Below are positions 16,371-24,678 of a stretch of 64,000 nucleotides of DNA, piece after piece; the stretch's first letter is position 1; every line of letters starts with the position of its first letter. The notes under the pieces were generated by a model. It was given only the letters and a program-made list of their open reading frames with translations, made no database searches and was not told where the DNA came from. Made by a program: the position numbers and the translations under genes. Source of the stretch: Streptomyces flaveolus (GTDB lineage Bacteria; Actinomycetota; Actinomycetes; Streptomycetales; Streptomycetaceae). The stretch lies in the NCBI RefSeq assembly GCF_014648815.1, contig NZ_BMRV01000018.1, forward strand, positions 1 through 64,000, given 5' to 3'.

Positions 16371-17822
16371 ATGGCAAGAGCGAACGAGGCCGTGCTCAGT
16401 ACCGGAACGGGTGCCGCAGCCCCGTCTTCGAGCAAGCGGGTCCCGCTGATCGGCGTCTCCGCGCTGCTGTGCACGGTGACCATCGCCGTCAACTTCATGC
16501 TGGGGCCCCTTCTGCCCCTGATGCAGAGGCACTACTCCATCGACGTCTCGGCCGTGACCTGGGTCCTCACCGCGATGCTCCTGGGCAGCGGCGCCGGCTT
16601 CGTGCTCATCCCGCGCCTGCAGGACATCGTCGACGACCGCACGATGCTCCTTCGGTCCGGCATCGTTCTGACCGCGGGCGCGTTGATCCCCGCCGTCGTC
16701 GACACGTACCCTGCGCTGCTCGTCGGTTCGGCCATGCTCGGCTTCGGCAGCGCGGCGCAGATGCTCCCGGTCGGCTTCCTCCGCCGCCACCTCTCCGGCT
16801 CTTCGGTGGCCACCGCGGTCAGCGTCCTCATCATGGCCACCGGAACCGGGGTCGTCGTCGGCATGGTGGGCGGCGGACTGACGGTGAAGTACCTGTCGTT
16901 GTCGACGTTCTTCTACCTCCTGGCAGCGGCGTTCGCGGCGACCACAGCGGCGCTGCTGGCGGTGGTTCCGCACTCGCGCCCCGCATCCTCCGCGCGGATC
17001 GGCGTGGGGGGCACGGTGTGGATGATCGCCTGGGTGACGCTGGTGCTGCTCGCGATGGCACAGACCAGCGACTGGGGCAATGTGTGCTACCTGCTGCTCG
17101 CCCTCGGAGTCGTCGCCGGGGCCGCCTGGGTCCTTGCCCAGCGTCGGTCGGCCGCCCCGGTCTTCGACCTCGCCATGCTGAAGCGGCCGTACACCACGAC
17201 GGCGTGCGTGGCGTCCTTCCTGTTCGGAGCCGTCGACACGGCCTTCGTCCTGCTGGTCAGCTACTACACCCAGACTCCGTCCGAGGTCGGCTACGGCTCC
17301 GGCACCGACGCGCTCGGGACCAGCCTGCTCATGCTGCCGTTCGCGCTGACCATGTTCATCAGCGGCAAGGCGGCGGAACGCGTGGTGCAGCAGGGACGCC
17401 CCGGCGCCGTGCTGGCCGCGGGCGCGGCGCTGTGCGGCCTCGGACTCGTGTGGCTGGCGTTCGCCCACGACCACACATGGCAGTACCTCGTCGGCTCTGC
17501 CCTCGTCGGTCTCGGCAGTCGCGCCGGCTACAGCGGCTCGTTCGCGATTCCGCAACTGGTGGTGGACGAGGACCAGGCCGGAATGGCCGCCGGAATCCCG
17601 GCCACGGCGATGATGATGGGCGCCGCTTTCGGCTCCGCCGTCACCACGACCGTCCTGTCCCTCGCGTACATCCCCGAGATCCCCGGCGTGCCGAAGCCCT
17701 ACCTCTACACCGTCGGATACCTGGTCGCCGCCGCCTTCCCGGCCGGCGTTCTCGTCGCGACGGCGCTGTCCTCCACCCGCCACCCCGGCGCGTTCAAAGC
17801 CCTGCTGAAGCAGGGCGCGTAG
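16371..17822 (+). CDS. MFS drug-type exporter (DHA2-like)
   Basis: A 483-residue major-facilitator protein with about 14 hydrophobic segments, as in the DHA2 drug:proton antiporter group. Visible landmarks are 'FMLGPLLPLMQRHYSI' (segment 1-2), 'TWVLTAMLLGSGAGFVLIPRL' (segment 2 to motif A region), the Gly-rich 'MATGTGVVVGMVGGGL' of segment 5, and 'LVGLGSRAGYSGSF' near segment 11-12. Substrate is unknown. ATG 16371 has GGGAG about 10 bases upstream. It follows the imine reductase after 220 bases and ends at a hairpin, so it could export that gene's product, but this is only position. Confidence 0.86.
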   Translation: MARANEAVLSTGTGAAAPSSSKRVPLIGVSALLCTVTIAVNFMLGPLLPLMQRHYSIDVSAVTWVLTAMLLGSGAGFVLIPRLQDIVDDRTMLLRSGIVLTAGALIPAVVDTYPALLVGSAMLGFGSAAQMLPVGFLRRHLSGSSVATAVSVLIMATGTGVVVGMVGGGLTVKYLSLSTFFYLLAAAFAATTAALLAVVPHSRPASSARIGVGGTVWMIAWVTLVLLAMAQTSDWGNVCYLLLALGVVAGAAWVLAQRRSAAPVFDLAMLKRPYTTTACVASFLFGAVDTAFVLLVSYYTQTPSEVGYGSGTDALGTSLLMLPFALTMFISGKAAERVVQQGRPGAVLAAGAALCGLGLVWLAFAHDHTWQYLVGSALVGLGSRAGYSGSFAIPQLVVDEDQAGMAAGIPATAMMMGAAFGSAVTTTVLSLAYIPEIPGVPKPYLYTVGYLVAAAFPAGVLVATALSSTRHPGAFKALLKQGA

Positions 17823-17883
17823 GTCCTCCCGACCACCGCACCGGCTCTGGCCGGCCCCAACCTCCGCCGCTGGACGGCGAGGC

Positions 17884-17908
17884 GAGCGCCCCCCGGGAAG
17901 GGGCGCTC
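17884..17908 (+). terminator. Hairpin terminator after the MFS gene
   Basis: Arms GAGCGCCCC (17884-17892) and GGGGCGCTC (17900-17908), perfect 9-base stem, 62 bases after the MFS stop and before the surE ribosome site. Confidence 0.7.
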
Positions 17909-17934
17909 TCACCCCGAGGATCGGAGAACACACG

Positions 17935-18870
17935 ATGAGTAGACGAGGCAGGACGACGGGCCTCGTTCTCGGTCTGGCGGCACTCGGTGTGGCCGGCCCC
18001 TCCGTCACCGCCGCGACGGACGGAGAGAACCGCGCGGCCACCGCAGTCGAGGCGCGCCCGGCCTGCAGAGGTCCTCTCGACGTGCTCCTGACCAACGACG
18101 ACGGCTGGTCGGCACCGGGCATCCAGGCGGTCTACAGAGCGCTCGAGGCCGACGGCCACCGAGTGACGATGGTCGCCCCGCTGAAGAACCAGTCCGGCAT
18201 GGGCGCCCGGATCGCGTACGGCGGGGTGCTGGAGGTGTCCCGACCGGTGGCACAGGACGACCACATCCTCGCCGTCGACGGCACTCCCGCCGACGCGGTG
18301 GCGTTCGCACTCCACACGCTCCCCGTCGACCGGTACCCGGATGTCGTGGTGTCCGGCGCCAACTACGGGCAGAACACTTCCCGCGTGACCAACCATTCGG
18401 GCACGGTCGGCGCGGTCACCACCGCCATGGACCGCGGTGTCTCCTCGATCGCCGTCAGCTCCGAGTCTCCTTGGGACTACGACGAAGGCGCCACGCGCGA
18501 ACCGGACTTCGAGGGCACATCGGCCTTCGTGGTCAAGCTCCTGCGCAGCCTGCAGGAGTCGTCCGAGGACTGTCGGCGGCTTCTGCCCGAAGGTCTGGGT
18601 CTCAACGTCAACTACCCCTTCGACGGCCTCAAGGGGGCCAGGGCGGCGAAGTTCGACACCATCGACCCCTTCCCGACCACGTACACGCTCCGGGGGGACG
18701 GCGACTACGACGTCTCCGCCGTCAACGCCGGATCGGACCGGAGGGACGTCGACCACCGACTCCTGAGGGACGGTTACGCGACCGTCACCCCGCTCGACGG
18801 CGACCTCTCGGCCTCGCACACCGGCCAGGGCCTCTCCTTCGTCTCGAAGCTGGTGAAGGACATGAACTGA
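17935..18870 (+). CDS. surE: Exported SurE-like 5'/3'-nucleotidase
   Basis: A 311-residue SurE-family phosphatase with the active-site 'LLTNDDGWSAPGI' (Asp55-Asp56), 'NQSG' at the mid-domain, 'VVSGANYGQNTSR' and 'HSGTVGA'. SurE removes phosphate from nucleoside monophosphates with a divalent metal. Unusually, a signal peptide precedes the domain: 'SRRGR' then a hydrophobic Ala/Leu/Gly run to about residue 27, so the enzyme is probably secreted, whereas classical SurE is cytosolic. ATG 17935 follows GGAG. It is flanked on both sides by hairpin terminators and so is probably monocistronic; phosphate scavenging outside the cell is a reasonable role. Confidence 0.88.
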   Translation: MSRRGRTTGLVLGLAALGVAGPSVTAATDGENRAATAVEARPACRGPLDVLLTNDDGWSAPGIQAVYRALEADGHRVTMVAPLKNQSGMGARIAYGGVLEVSRPVAQDDHILAVDGTPADAVAFALHTLPVDRYPDVVVSGANYGQNTSRVTNHSGTVGAVTTAMDRGVSSIAVSSESPWDYDEGATREPDFEGTSAFVVKLLRSLQESSEDCRRLLPEGLGLNVNYPFDGLKGARAAKFDTIDPFPTTYTLRGDGDYDVSAVNAGSDRRDVDHRLLRDGYATVTPLDGDLSASHTGQGLSFVSKLVKDMN

Positions 18871-18903
18871 CCCGACAGGCATGTCCTCCCGCCCGATCAC
18901 GGC

Positions 18904-18946
18904 GCGGGCGCTCGCCCCCTGAAGTCTTCGGGGGGCGAGCGCCCGC
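18904..18946. terminator. Very strong hairpin terminator
   Basis: Arms GCGGGCGCTCGCCCCC (18904-18919) and GGGGGCGAGCGCCCGC (18931-18946) are perfect; the inner TGAAG/CTTCG extends the stem to about 21 pairs around a single T. It lies 33 bases after surE. Confidence 0.85.
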
Positions 18947-19136
18947 GGCCGCCCTGCTCCGCCCTGCCCGACCGTCCTCGGGTCCGAGCAGCGATCCGTT
19001 CACCCGACGCCGGCTCCGCACCTGCCGCCACGTCGGGGCGGTGCGGTGCGGTGCGGAGCACGGTGCCCGCCCCGGCCGTTCGGCCGCAGAGCCCGCCGGC
19101 ACACCCCGGGCAGACCCCTGCCAAAAGTCGTACGGA

Positions 19137-19147
19137 TGACTTAGTCT
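19137..19147 (+). promoter_or_regulatory. Weak copy of the TGACTnAGTCA motif before the esterase
   Basis: TGACTTAGTCT matches the palindrome seen at 30115-30125 and 34276-34286 with one mismatch, and shares the flanking GA (GATGACT). It is 57 bases upstream of the esterase start, in the same orientation as at the other sites. The region 18947-19136 otherwise shows no gene. Confidence 0.4.
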
Positions 19148-19204
19148 CACGACCACGCCTTATGGGCAAGGTCATGCCACGGTCCCCGCACAAGGAGCGC
19201 CCCT

Positions 19205-20281
19205 GTGACTTCTCCTCCCGGCAAGCTCTCGGCATCGTCTCCCGCCGCGGACGGCAGTCCGGCCGGGCGAGGGCCCGTGAAGACCGGAGCGGACTCCCCA
19301 CCTGGTTGGCGCGGGCTCCTCGACGCCGAATCGCTCCAGGCGGCCGATTTTCTGGCCGAGGTACTCCCCCGGCCGCTGCACACCCTCGGGGTCGAGGGAG
19401 TGCGGAGGTTCACGGCCCCCCAGCCTCCACCCCGGCTCACCCGAGTCGCCTCCGTAGCCGACGAGCAGGCGACCTGGACCGACCCGGCCGGGGTGAACCA
19501 CTCGGTGCCGGTTCGGACTTACCGCCCGCGCACGCCCGGCACAGACGATGCCGGCCTGCCCTGCCTGCTCTACCTCCACGGGGGAGGCTTCACCGTCGGC
19601 AGCCTGGACGGAGTCGACGAGGTGTGCCGTCTCTTCAGCCTGCACGCCGAGTGCGTCGTGGTCTCCGTCGACTACCGGCTGGCCCCCGAGCACCCGTTCC
19701 CCGCCGCCGTCGACGACACCAGGGCGGCTCACGCCTGGCTCGTCGAGAACGCGGCGGCGCTCGGCATCGACAGACACCGCATCGCGGTCGGCGGCGATTC
19801 GGCCGGCGGCGGTCTGGCCGCGGCGCTCTGCCTGGACCTGCGCAGCCGCGGACTGCCCCAGCCCGCACTCCAGATCCTCGTCTACCCGGCGGTGGACGAC
19901 TCCTACGAACGCCCCTCCTGGACCGAGTTCGCGGACGCCCCCTTGGTGGGGACCGCCGACGCGCGCTGGTTCCGGCGTCAGTACGTGGGCGACGAGGACG
20001 TTGCCCCCAACCCACTCCTGACACCCCTCCGGGCAGCGACCCTGGCCGGTCTCGCCCCCGCCCATCTCGTCACCGCGGAAGTGGATCCGTTGCGCGACGA
20101 CGCAGAGGCGTACGCACGGCGGCTGGAGGAGGCAGGCGTCCCCGTGCTGTGCCGCCGCTACCCAGGGGTGTTCCACGGGTTCTTCACCGAGATCGGCACC
20201 TTCACCAAGGCCACCGACGCGGTCGTGGACGCGGCTGCCGGCCTCCGCGACGTCTTCACCGGAGGAGTTCTCCCGAAGTGA
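19205..20281 (+). CDS. Alpha/beta hydrolase, hormone-sensitive-lipase-type esterase
   Basis: A 358-residue esterase of the HSL family. The oxyanion motif is 'HGGGF' at residues 125-129, the nucleophile elbow 'GDSAGG' has Ser199, and Asp in 'VTAEVDPLRDDA' and His in 'GVFHGFF' complete the triad. No signal peptide is evident; the first ~40 residues are a Ser/Pro-rich extension. It should hydrolyse short-chain esters. GTG 19205 is chosen because AAGGAG lies 8 bases upstream. A palindrome related to that of the neighbouring TetR gene lies upstream. Ends at a hairpin. Confidence 0.88.
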   Translation: MTSPPGKLSASSPAADGSPAGRGPVKTGADSPPGWRGLLDAESLQAADFLAEVLPRPLHTLGVEGVRRFTAPQPPPRLTRVASVADEQATWTDPAGVNHSVPVRTYRPRTPGTDDAGLPCLLYLHGGGFTVGSLDGVDEVCRLFSLHAECVVVSVDYRLAPEHPFPAAVDDTRAAHAWLVENAAALGIDRHRIAVGGDSAGGGLAAALCLDLRSRGLPQPALQILVYPAVDDSYERPSWTEFADAPLVGTADARWFRRQYVGDEDVAPNPLLTPLRAATLAGLAPAHLVTAEVDPLRDDAEAYARRLEEAGVPVLCRRYPGVFHGFFTEIGTFTKATDAVVDAAAGLRDVFTGGVLPK

Positions 20282-20302
20282 GCGAGCCCTCCGCGGGCTC
20301 GC
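20282..20302 (+). terminator. Hairpin terminator immediately after the esterase stop
   Basis: GCGAGCCC (20282-20289) and GGGCTCGC (20295-20302) form a perfect 8-base stem with loop TCCGC starting one base after the stop codon. Confidence 0.7.
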
Positions 20303-20442
20303 GACAGTCCTCTGCCACTGCGGATACTCCCGCCCACACGTCGACGATCACCCAACTCGACCGCATCAGCGCCGGCTCGGGTGATCGCGCCGTCCCGGCC
20401 GGAGACGTCGGGCCCCGGCAGGGCCGAAGCCGGGGCGGGGCT

Positions 20443-21036
20443 TCAGTGGCCGGACACGCCGCCGTCGACGGCGAGCGTGCTTCCGGTGATGTACAAGGAG
20501 GCCGGCGACGCCAGAAGGAGGACCGCCGCGTCCGGTTCGTGCTGCCGGCCCGGCCTGTCGAGGGGGCTGCGTTCCGTGACGAAGCCCTTCAGCAGGTCCT
20601 CGGGCACGGGCGCTGTCATCTCGCTGGCGAAGTAGCCGGGCGCCACGGCGTTGACCCGGATACCCAAGCGGCCCGCCCACTGTGCGGACAGGTCCCGGGT
20701 CAGGCCCATCGGTCCGGCTTTGCCGGCCGAGTACGCGGCTTGCGGGGCATAGGACGTGATGAGGCCCAGACTGCTGGCGACATTGACGATGCTGGAGCCT
20801 GGCTTCATGACCCTCGCACAGGCCTGGGCCGACCGGTAGGCGCCGTTGAGATTGAGGTCGATGACCTTGCGGAAGTCCTCCGGGCGCTCGCGCAACGCGG
20901 GGACGGCCGTACCGACGCCCGCATTGTTGATCAATACGTCGGCCCTGTCGAACTCGTCGAGGCCGGCACCGACCATCGCCGCGCACTGCTCGGGGTCGGT
21001 GACGTCGGTGGCGACGGTGACCGCACGCCCAGCCTC
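20443..21036 (-). pseudogene. Short-chain dehydrogenase remnant lacking the nucleotide-binding start
   Basis: An SDR sequence whose first ~45 residues, including the TGxxxGxG dinucleotide motif, are missing. In frame from about 21036 it reads 'AGRAVTVATDVTD', then 'VLINNAGVGTA' (NNAG), 'SIVNVASS' (Ser), 'YSAGKAG' (YxxxK) and 'RVNAVAPGYFASEM'. A stop lies just upstream of the homology. A shorter frame from ATG 20976 is open but would lack cofactor binding, so I call it a pseudogene. It ends 54 bases before the aminotransferase gene end and may be the rest of a gene cut when this block formed. Confidence 0.78.
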
Positions 21037-21090
21037 TCAAGGCCGTCACCCGCCGAGTGCGGAGCAGGCCCCGGGGCCGTGTGCGGCCGT

Positions 21091-22371
21091 TCAGCCGCGT
21101 GCGCCCCCTCCCAGCTGACCCAGGACCTTCTCGAGGGCTTCGGCGGTGGCGTCGATGTCCCTCTGACCATGGGCGGTGCTGAGGAAGATCTTGCCGGAGG
21201 GCATGAACATCACGCCGCCTGCGAGCATCCCCTCCAGAATCCGCGGCCAGAGACCGCCGGCCCCGTGCAGGCTGGTGGCATCGCTGGCCTGGTCGAACTG
21301 CAGCAGGGAACCGACTCGCTTGAGGCGGGCGGCTTGAGGGGCGGAAGCCAGCAGGTCACCGATCACGAGCTCGAACCGGGAGGAGACGCTGTCCAGCGTG
21401 TGATAGACGGCGGGATCCGCGAGCACGCCCATGGTCGCCTGGACGGCGGCCAACGCGATGGGATTTCCGTTGAACGTGCCGGCGTGCACCACACCGTCCG
21501 TGACCTGGTCGATCAGGTCCGCTCGACCGACAACGGCGCTCTGGGTGAAGCCACCGGCCATGGCCTTGCCGAAGACGGAGAGGTCGGGCCGCACCCCGAA
21601 GAACTCTGCCGCGCCGCCACGAGCGATCCGGAAGCCGGCGATCACCTCGTCGTAGATGAGCACCACGCCCTGCTGGTCACAGCGGGAGCGCAAGGTCTGC
21701 AGGAAGTCCTGCGCGGGTGATGCGACACCGGCGTTGCTCATGATCGGGTCGATGAGCACCGCGGCGATGTCCCGTTCGACGGACTCCGCGAGGATCCGGT
21801 CGATCATCCCCACGTCGTTGAACCGCGCCACCACCAGGTCGTCGAGCACACTCGGGCTCTGGCCCCTGCTGGCAGGCGCCGCGACCCCGCTCCCGCTCCC
21901 GTCGGCGTCGCTCAAGCCCGCGTACACCGTGTCGTGCCAGCCGTGGTAGCTGTTGGCGAACTTCACGATCCGCCGGCGCCCCGTGGCCGCCCGCGCCAGG
22001 CGCAGCGCGACCTGGACCGCCTCGGTCCCGGTGTTGCTCCAGAGCAGGCGTTCGCCGTGCGGCACCGCCTCCAGCACGGCCTCGGCCGCCGTGTACTCGA
22101 GGACGTGGCTGGTGCCGACGACCTGCATGCGCGTGGCCACGTCGCGTACGGCGTCCACCACGCGGGGATCACCGTGCCCCAGGACGAGGGGGCCCCACGC
22201 CATGACGTAGTCGATGTAGCGATCGCCGTCCAGGTCCCAGACATGGGCTCCCAGCGATCTGCTCACGAAGAGAGGGTGCGGTCGCATCGCCGCGCGCAGG
22301 CCCGAGCCCACGCCTCCTCCCACGCTGCGCCGGGTTCGCTCGAAGGCGATACGCGATGACTCCAGGCCCAT
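21091..22371 (-). CDS. Class III PLP-dependent aminotransferase (glutamate-1-semialdehyde aminomutase-like)
   Basis: A 426-residue fold-type I PLP enzyme. 'SNTGTEAVQVALRLARA' binds the phosphate, 'FANSYHGWHD' stacks on the ring, 'IYDEV' (Asp241) contacts the pyridine N, and Lys269 in 'VFGKAMAGG' forms the Schiff base; 'GTFNGNP' follows. The closest family is glutamate-1-semialdehyde 2,1-aminomutase and related aminotransferases, but the genomic context (no haem genes) points to transamination or aminomutase work on an amine intermediate. ATG 22371 has AAGGGAAG upstream. It is the distal gene of the minus-strand catabolic set. Confidence 0.87.
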   Translation of the reverse strand: MGLESSRIAFERTRRSVGGGVGSGLRAAMRPHPLFVSRSLGAHVWDLDGDRYIDYVMAWGPLVLGHGDPRVVDAVRDVATRMQVVGTSHVLEYTAAEAVLEAVPHGERLLWSNTGTEAVQVALRLARAATGRRRIVKFANSYHGWHDTVYAGLSDADGSGSGVAAPASRGQSPSVLDDLVVARFNDVGMIDRILAESVERDIAAVLIDPIMSNAGVASPAQDFLQTLRSRCDQQGVVLIYDEVIAGFRIARGGAAEFFGVRPDLSVFGKAMAGGFTQSAVVGRADLIDQVTDGVVHAGTFNGNPIALAAVQATMGVLADPAVYHTLDSVSSRFELVIGDLLASAPQAARLKRVGSLLQFDQASDATSLHGAGGLWPRILEGMLAGGVMFMPSGKIFLSTAHGQRDIDATAEALEKVLGQLGGGARG

Positions 22372-22441
22372 CCGACGTTCTTCCCTTCTCGGTCACCGGA
22401 AACGGCCGCCGAGGAGGGCACCGCTGTTCCGGTGGTGGTTC

Positions 22442-22464
22442 GGCGCCCAGTGCCACCGGGCGCC
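22442..22464 (-). terminator. Hairpin between reductase and aminotransferase genes
   Basis: GGCGCCC (22442-22448) and GGGCGCC (22458-22464) lie 13 bases downstream of the reductase stop. May only partly stop transcription into the aminotransferase gene. Confidence 0.5.
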
Positions 22465-22476
22465 GCATGACGGGTC

Positions 22477-23505
22477 TCAGGCCGCGGCGCGCGCTCCCTT
22501 GCTGGCCAGGGCGCCCACCGGCAGGTCCTCGACGGTGCGGAAACCGGGCATCGCATCGACGACCGCGGTCACGGCGTTCGAAGCCATGGCAACGGTGGAC
22601 AGGAAACTCTCGAACCCGCCGGGCACTGCGACTTCGATCGTCTGCTCACGGCCGACGACGAGGAGTCCGTCGCCCCGTTCGACGGGGTCGTCCGGGCCGA
22701 AGATGCCGAATCGGGTGGCCAGTTCGATGACGGGCTTGCCCTGCATCAGTCCCCGTGCCCGGTGCAGGACGCTCGCCACGGTTCCCGCGGCGATGACGGT
22801 GTGCTGCCCCCTGCGTTCCGTTTCCGTGATCAGGTCTCGCTCGACGGAGTCGACCTCGATCGCGTCGAGCTCCCACTCCAGTCCTCGGGCCAAGGCGCCG
22901 ATGCTCTGCGCGAAGCCCACGTGCCCCATGACGCGGTCCGCATCGCGCTCCGTGTCGAACTCGGCCGGGGTGAGGCCGAGACCGAACTTCTTCAGGATCG
23001 CGCCGTATCGGCTCATGTCCGCCGTACGCCGCACGGACACCCGTTCCACGCCGAGTGTGAGGCCGCTCAGGACCAGCGGCAGTGTGTCCATCAGCATTCC
23101 CGGGTTGCAGCCGGTGCCGAGCACGGAGACACCGTGTTCGCGCGCGAGCCGGTCCAGGCGGGCCACCGCCTGAGCGTGACTCCGGGTCGGGTCCCGCAAC
23201 TCCTCGCAGATCGACAGGACGTTCGTCCCACGCGCGATCAGGGCGGTGAGGGTCGGTTCGATCGCGTCGATCCAGGACGATGTGGCCACGACAGCCACTT
23301 CCGCGGACGGCAACTGCGCGACGGAGGAGACCACGGGGACGCGCGGCGCGCCGGCGACGAGGTCGGCGAGGGGTACCCCGGCCTTGTCCACCCCGATGTC
23401 CAGTGCGCCCAGCAGTTCGCAGTCGCGTCGGCTCACCAGTGACTCGGCGATGGCGATGCCTGTGGCGCCGAGTCCGACGACGACAACACCGGTTGCCTCG
23501 GTCAT
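22477..23505 (-). CDS. 2,4-diaminopentanoate-dehydrogenase-like NAD(P) oxidoreductase
   Basis: A 342-residue dihydrodipicolinate-reductase/homoserine-dehydrogenase-fold protein. The Rossmann motif is 'VVVVGLGATGIAIAESL' (about residues 7-23), with 'ALDIGVDKAG' after strand 2. 'VLGTGCNPGMLMDTLPLVLSG' is the signature of the 2,4-diaminopentanoate dehydrogenase (Ord) group, which oxidatively deaminates diamino acids. Here the substrate is presumably an amine or amino acid intermediate of the cluster. ATG 23505 has AAGGAGG 10 bases upstream. Followed by a short hairpin and the aminotransferase gene; preceded by the dioxygenase gene. Confidence 0.83.
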   Translation of the reverse strand: MTEATGVVVVGLGATGIAIAESLVSRRDCELLGALDIGVDKAGVPLADLVAGAPRVPVVSSVAQLPSAEVAVVATSSWIDAIEPTLTALIARGTNVLSICEELRDPTRSHAQAVARLDRLAREHGVSVLGTGCNPGMLMDTLPLVLSGLTLGVERVSVRRTADMSRYGAILKKFGLGLTPAEFDTERDADRVMGHVGFAQSIGALARGLEWELDAIEVDSVERDLITETERRGQHTVIAAGTVASVLHRARGLMQGKPVIELATRFGIFGPDDPVERGDGLLVVGREQTIEVAVPGGFESFLSTVAMASNAVTAVVDAMPGFRTVEDLPVGALASKGARAAA

Positions 23506-23600
23506 GTTCGAGTGCCTCCTTCGGCACACACGGGACAACGGGCGCCGTCTCCGGTGCCTCGTCGATCAACGAGCAGGGACAAGGGGCAGACCTCGCCGGC

Positions 23601-23637
23601 GTCCCGCAGAAGGCCCGTGCAAGGCCTTCCGCGGGAC
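23601..23637 (-). terminator. Hairpin terminator after the dioxygenase gene
   Basis: GTCCCGCAGAAGGCC (23601-23615) and GGCCTTCCGCGGGAC (23623-23637) form a 15-base stem with one mismatch, 53 bases downstream of the dioxygenase stop on the minus strand. Confidence 0.7.
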
Positions 23638-23689
23638 GTCTCGCCCTCAGGCGTCGGCGGCGAGGCCGCGGGAAGCGACCGGCCGGCTC

Positions 23690-24556
23690 TCAGAGCTTGA
23701 GGTAGTCGCCCAGGTCGGCGTAGTCGACCTGCCACAGGCCGGGCGAGCCCGTCGGGTACTGGGAACGGAATCCGAGCACGCGCTGGACACGCGGCGAGAG
23801 CGTCCTGGCGGTCTCCATGTCGACCAGGAATGGGTAGGCCTCCTCGCCGGTGAGGTAGCCCGCGTTGAACGTGAAGGCCACAGCCCGCCGGTACTGGTCG
23901 TCGGTCCGGTTCGCCCCGCCGCCGTGCACGGTCTTGCCGCTGATGAACAGGGCGTCTCCGGCGTTCATGACGGCGGGGATCGTCTGTTCCGGAGCGCCCC
24001 GGTCCTCGAAGTCGCTCCAGTGGTTGCTTCCGGGGATGACGCGGGTGGCGCCGTTCTCCTCGGTGAAGTCGGTCAGCGCGACCAGGAAGTTGATGGTGAC
24101 CTCCGGGCCCTTGGGCCCCATGCCGATGAACGGGAACCAGTTCTCCAGGTCCCGGTGCAGCATCTGCGCCTTGTTGCCGGGGCCGATCTCGATGACCTGC
24201 GCGGTGGTCATCCAGTACGTGCCCGACTCCTCGAGGAAGACCTGGTCGCTGATCTCGTGGACCAGGGGGTGGTCGATGATCTCGTTGCGGAACGTGGGGC
24301 TGTGCGTGACCAGGTTCGTGAGTCGCTTGGTGTTGCGGCCGTGGAACTCGGCCACGAGCTCGTTCTCGTGGGTCGAGCCCGGGCGGAGCGCCTGCAGGGG
24401 CGGATCGATCTCGGCGTTGAAGCGGTCGATCTGGTCCCGCGTCAGGAGGCCCTTGATGATGACGCCGCCGTCGCGGGCCACGATCTTCAGGATCTCCTCG
24501 GCCGGCGTGTCGGCCGCCACCGACGTCAGGGCCTGGTCCTTCTTCTGTGCTGTCAT
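23690..24556 (-). CDS. Phytanoyl-CoA-dioxygenase-family Fe(II)/2-oxoglutarate enzyme
   Basis: A 288-residue non-haem iron dioxygenase. The facial triad is His134 and Asp136 in 'QMLHRDLENW' and His211 in 'GKTVHGGGANRT'; the Arg in 'QYRRAVAFTFN' fits the 2-oxoglutarate anchor. PhyH relatives hydroxylate small acids, ectoine or natural products. In this cluster it could hydroxylate or N-dealkylate an amine-derived intermediate; this is inference. ATG 24556 is preceded by GAGGGAGAGGA. Separated by 122 bases, containing an 11-base tandem repeat, from the aldehyde dehydrogenase gene upstream. Confidence 0.87.
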   Translation of the reverse strand: MTAQKKDQALTSVAADTPAEEILKIVARDGGVIIKGLLTRDQIDRFNAEIDPPLQALRPGSTHENELVAEFHGRNTKRLTNLVTHSPTFRNEIIDHPLVHEISDQVFLEESGTYWMTTAQVIEIGPGNKAQMLHRDLENWFPFIGMGPKGPEVTINFLVALTDFTEENGATRVIPGSNHWSDFEDRGAPEQTIPAVMNAGDALFISGKTVHGGGANRTDDQYRRAVAFTFNAGYLTGEEAYPFLVDMETARTLSPRVQRVLGFRSQYPTGSPGLWQVDYADLGDYLKL

Positions 24557-24584
24557 GTGAATCCTCTCCCTCAACTCGAACCCC

Positions 24585-24608
24585 GGTTGCCCGACCGTGC
24601 GGTCAACC
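24585..24608 (-). terminator. Possible hairpin after the aldehyde dehydrogenase gene
   Basis: GGTTGCCCG (24585-24593) and CGGTCAACC (24600-24608) pair at 8 of 9 positions. Weak; it is just upstream of the dioxygenase start and could equally be a leader structure. Confidence 0.35.
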
Positions 24609-24630
24609 GCGGGCGTTCCGGCTCTCCCGC

Positions 24631-24674
24631 CGGCTGCACATCGGCTGCGCATCGGCTGCGCACCGACTGCGCGA
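24631..24674. repeat. 11-base tandem repeat, four copies
   Basis: Units CGGCTGCACAT, CGGCTGCGCAT, CGGCTGCGCAC and CGACTGCGCGA follow without gaps. The array ends 5 bases before the aldehyde dehydrogenase stop codon. Confidence 0.85.
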
Positions 24675-24678
24675 CCGG

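Noticed and set aside
19051..21720. 889-codon plus-strand open frame
   Set aside because: It crosses the esterase in another frame and runs antisense to the SDR remnant and aminotransferase; composition is repetitive Arg/Gly/Ala.
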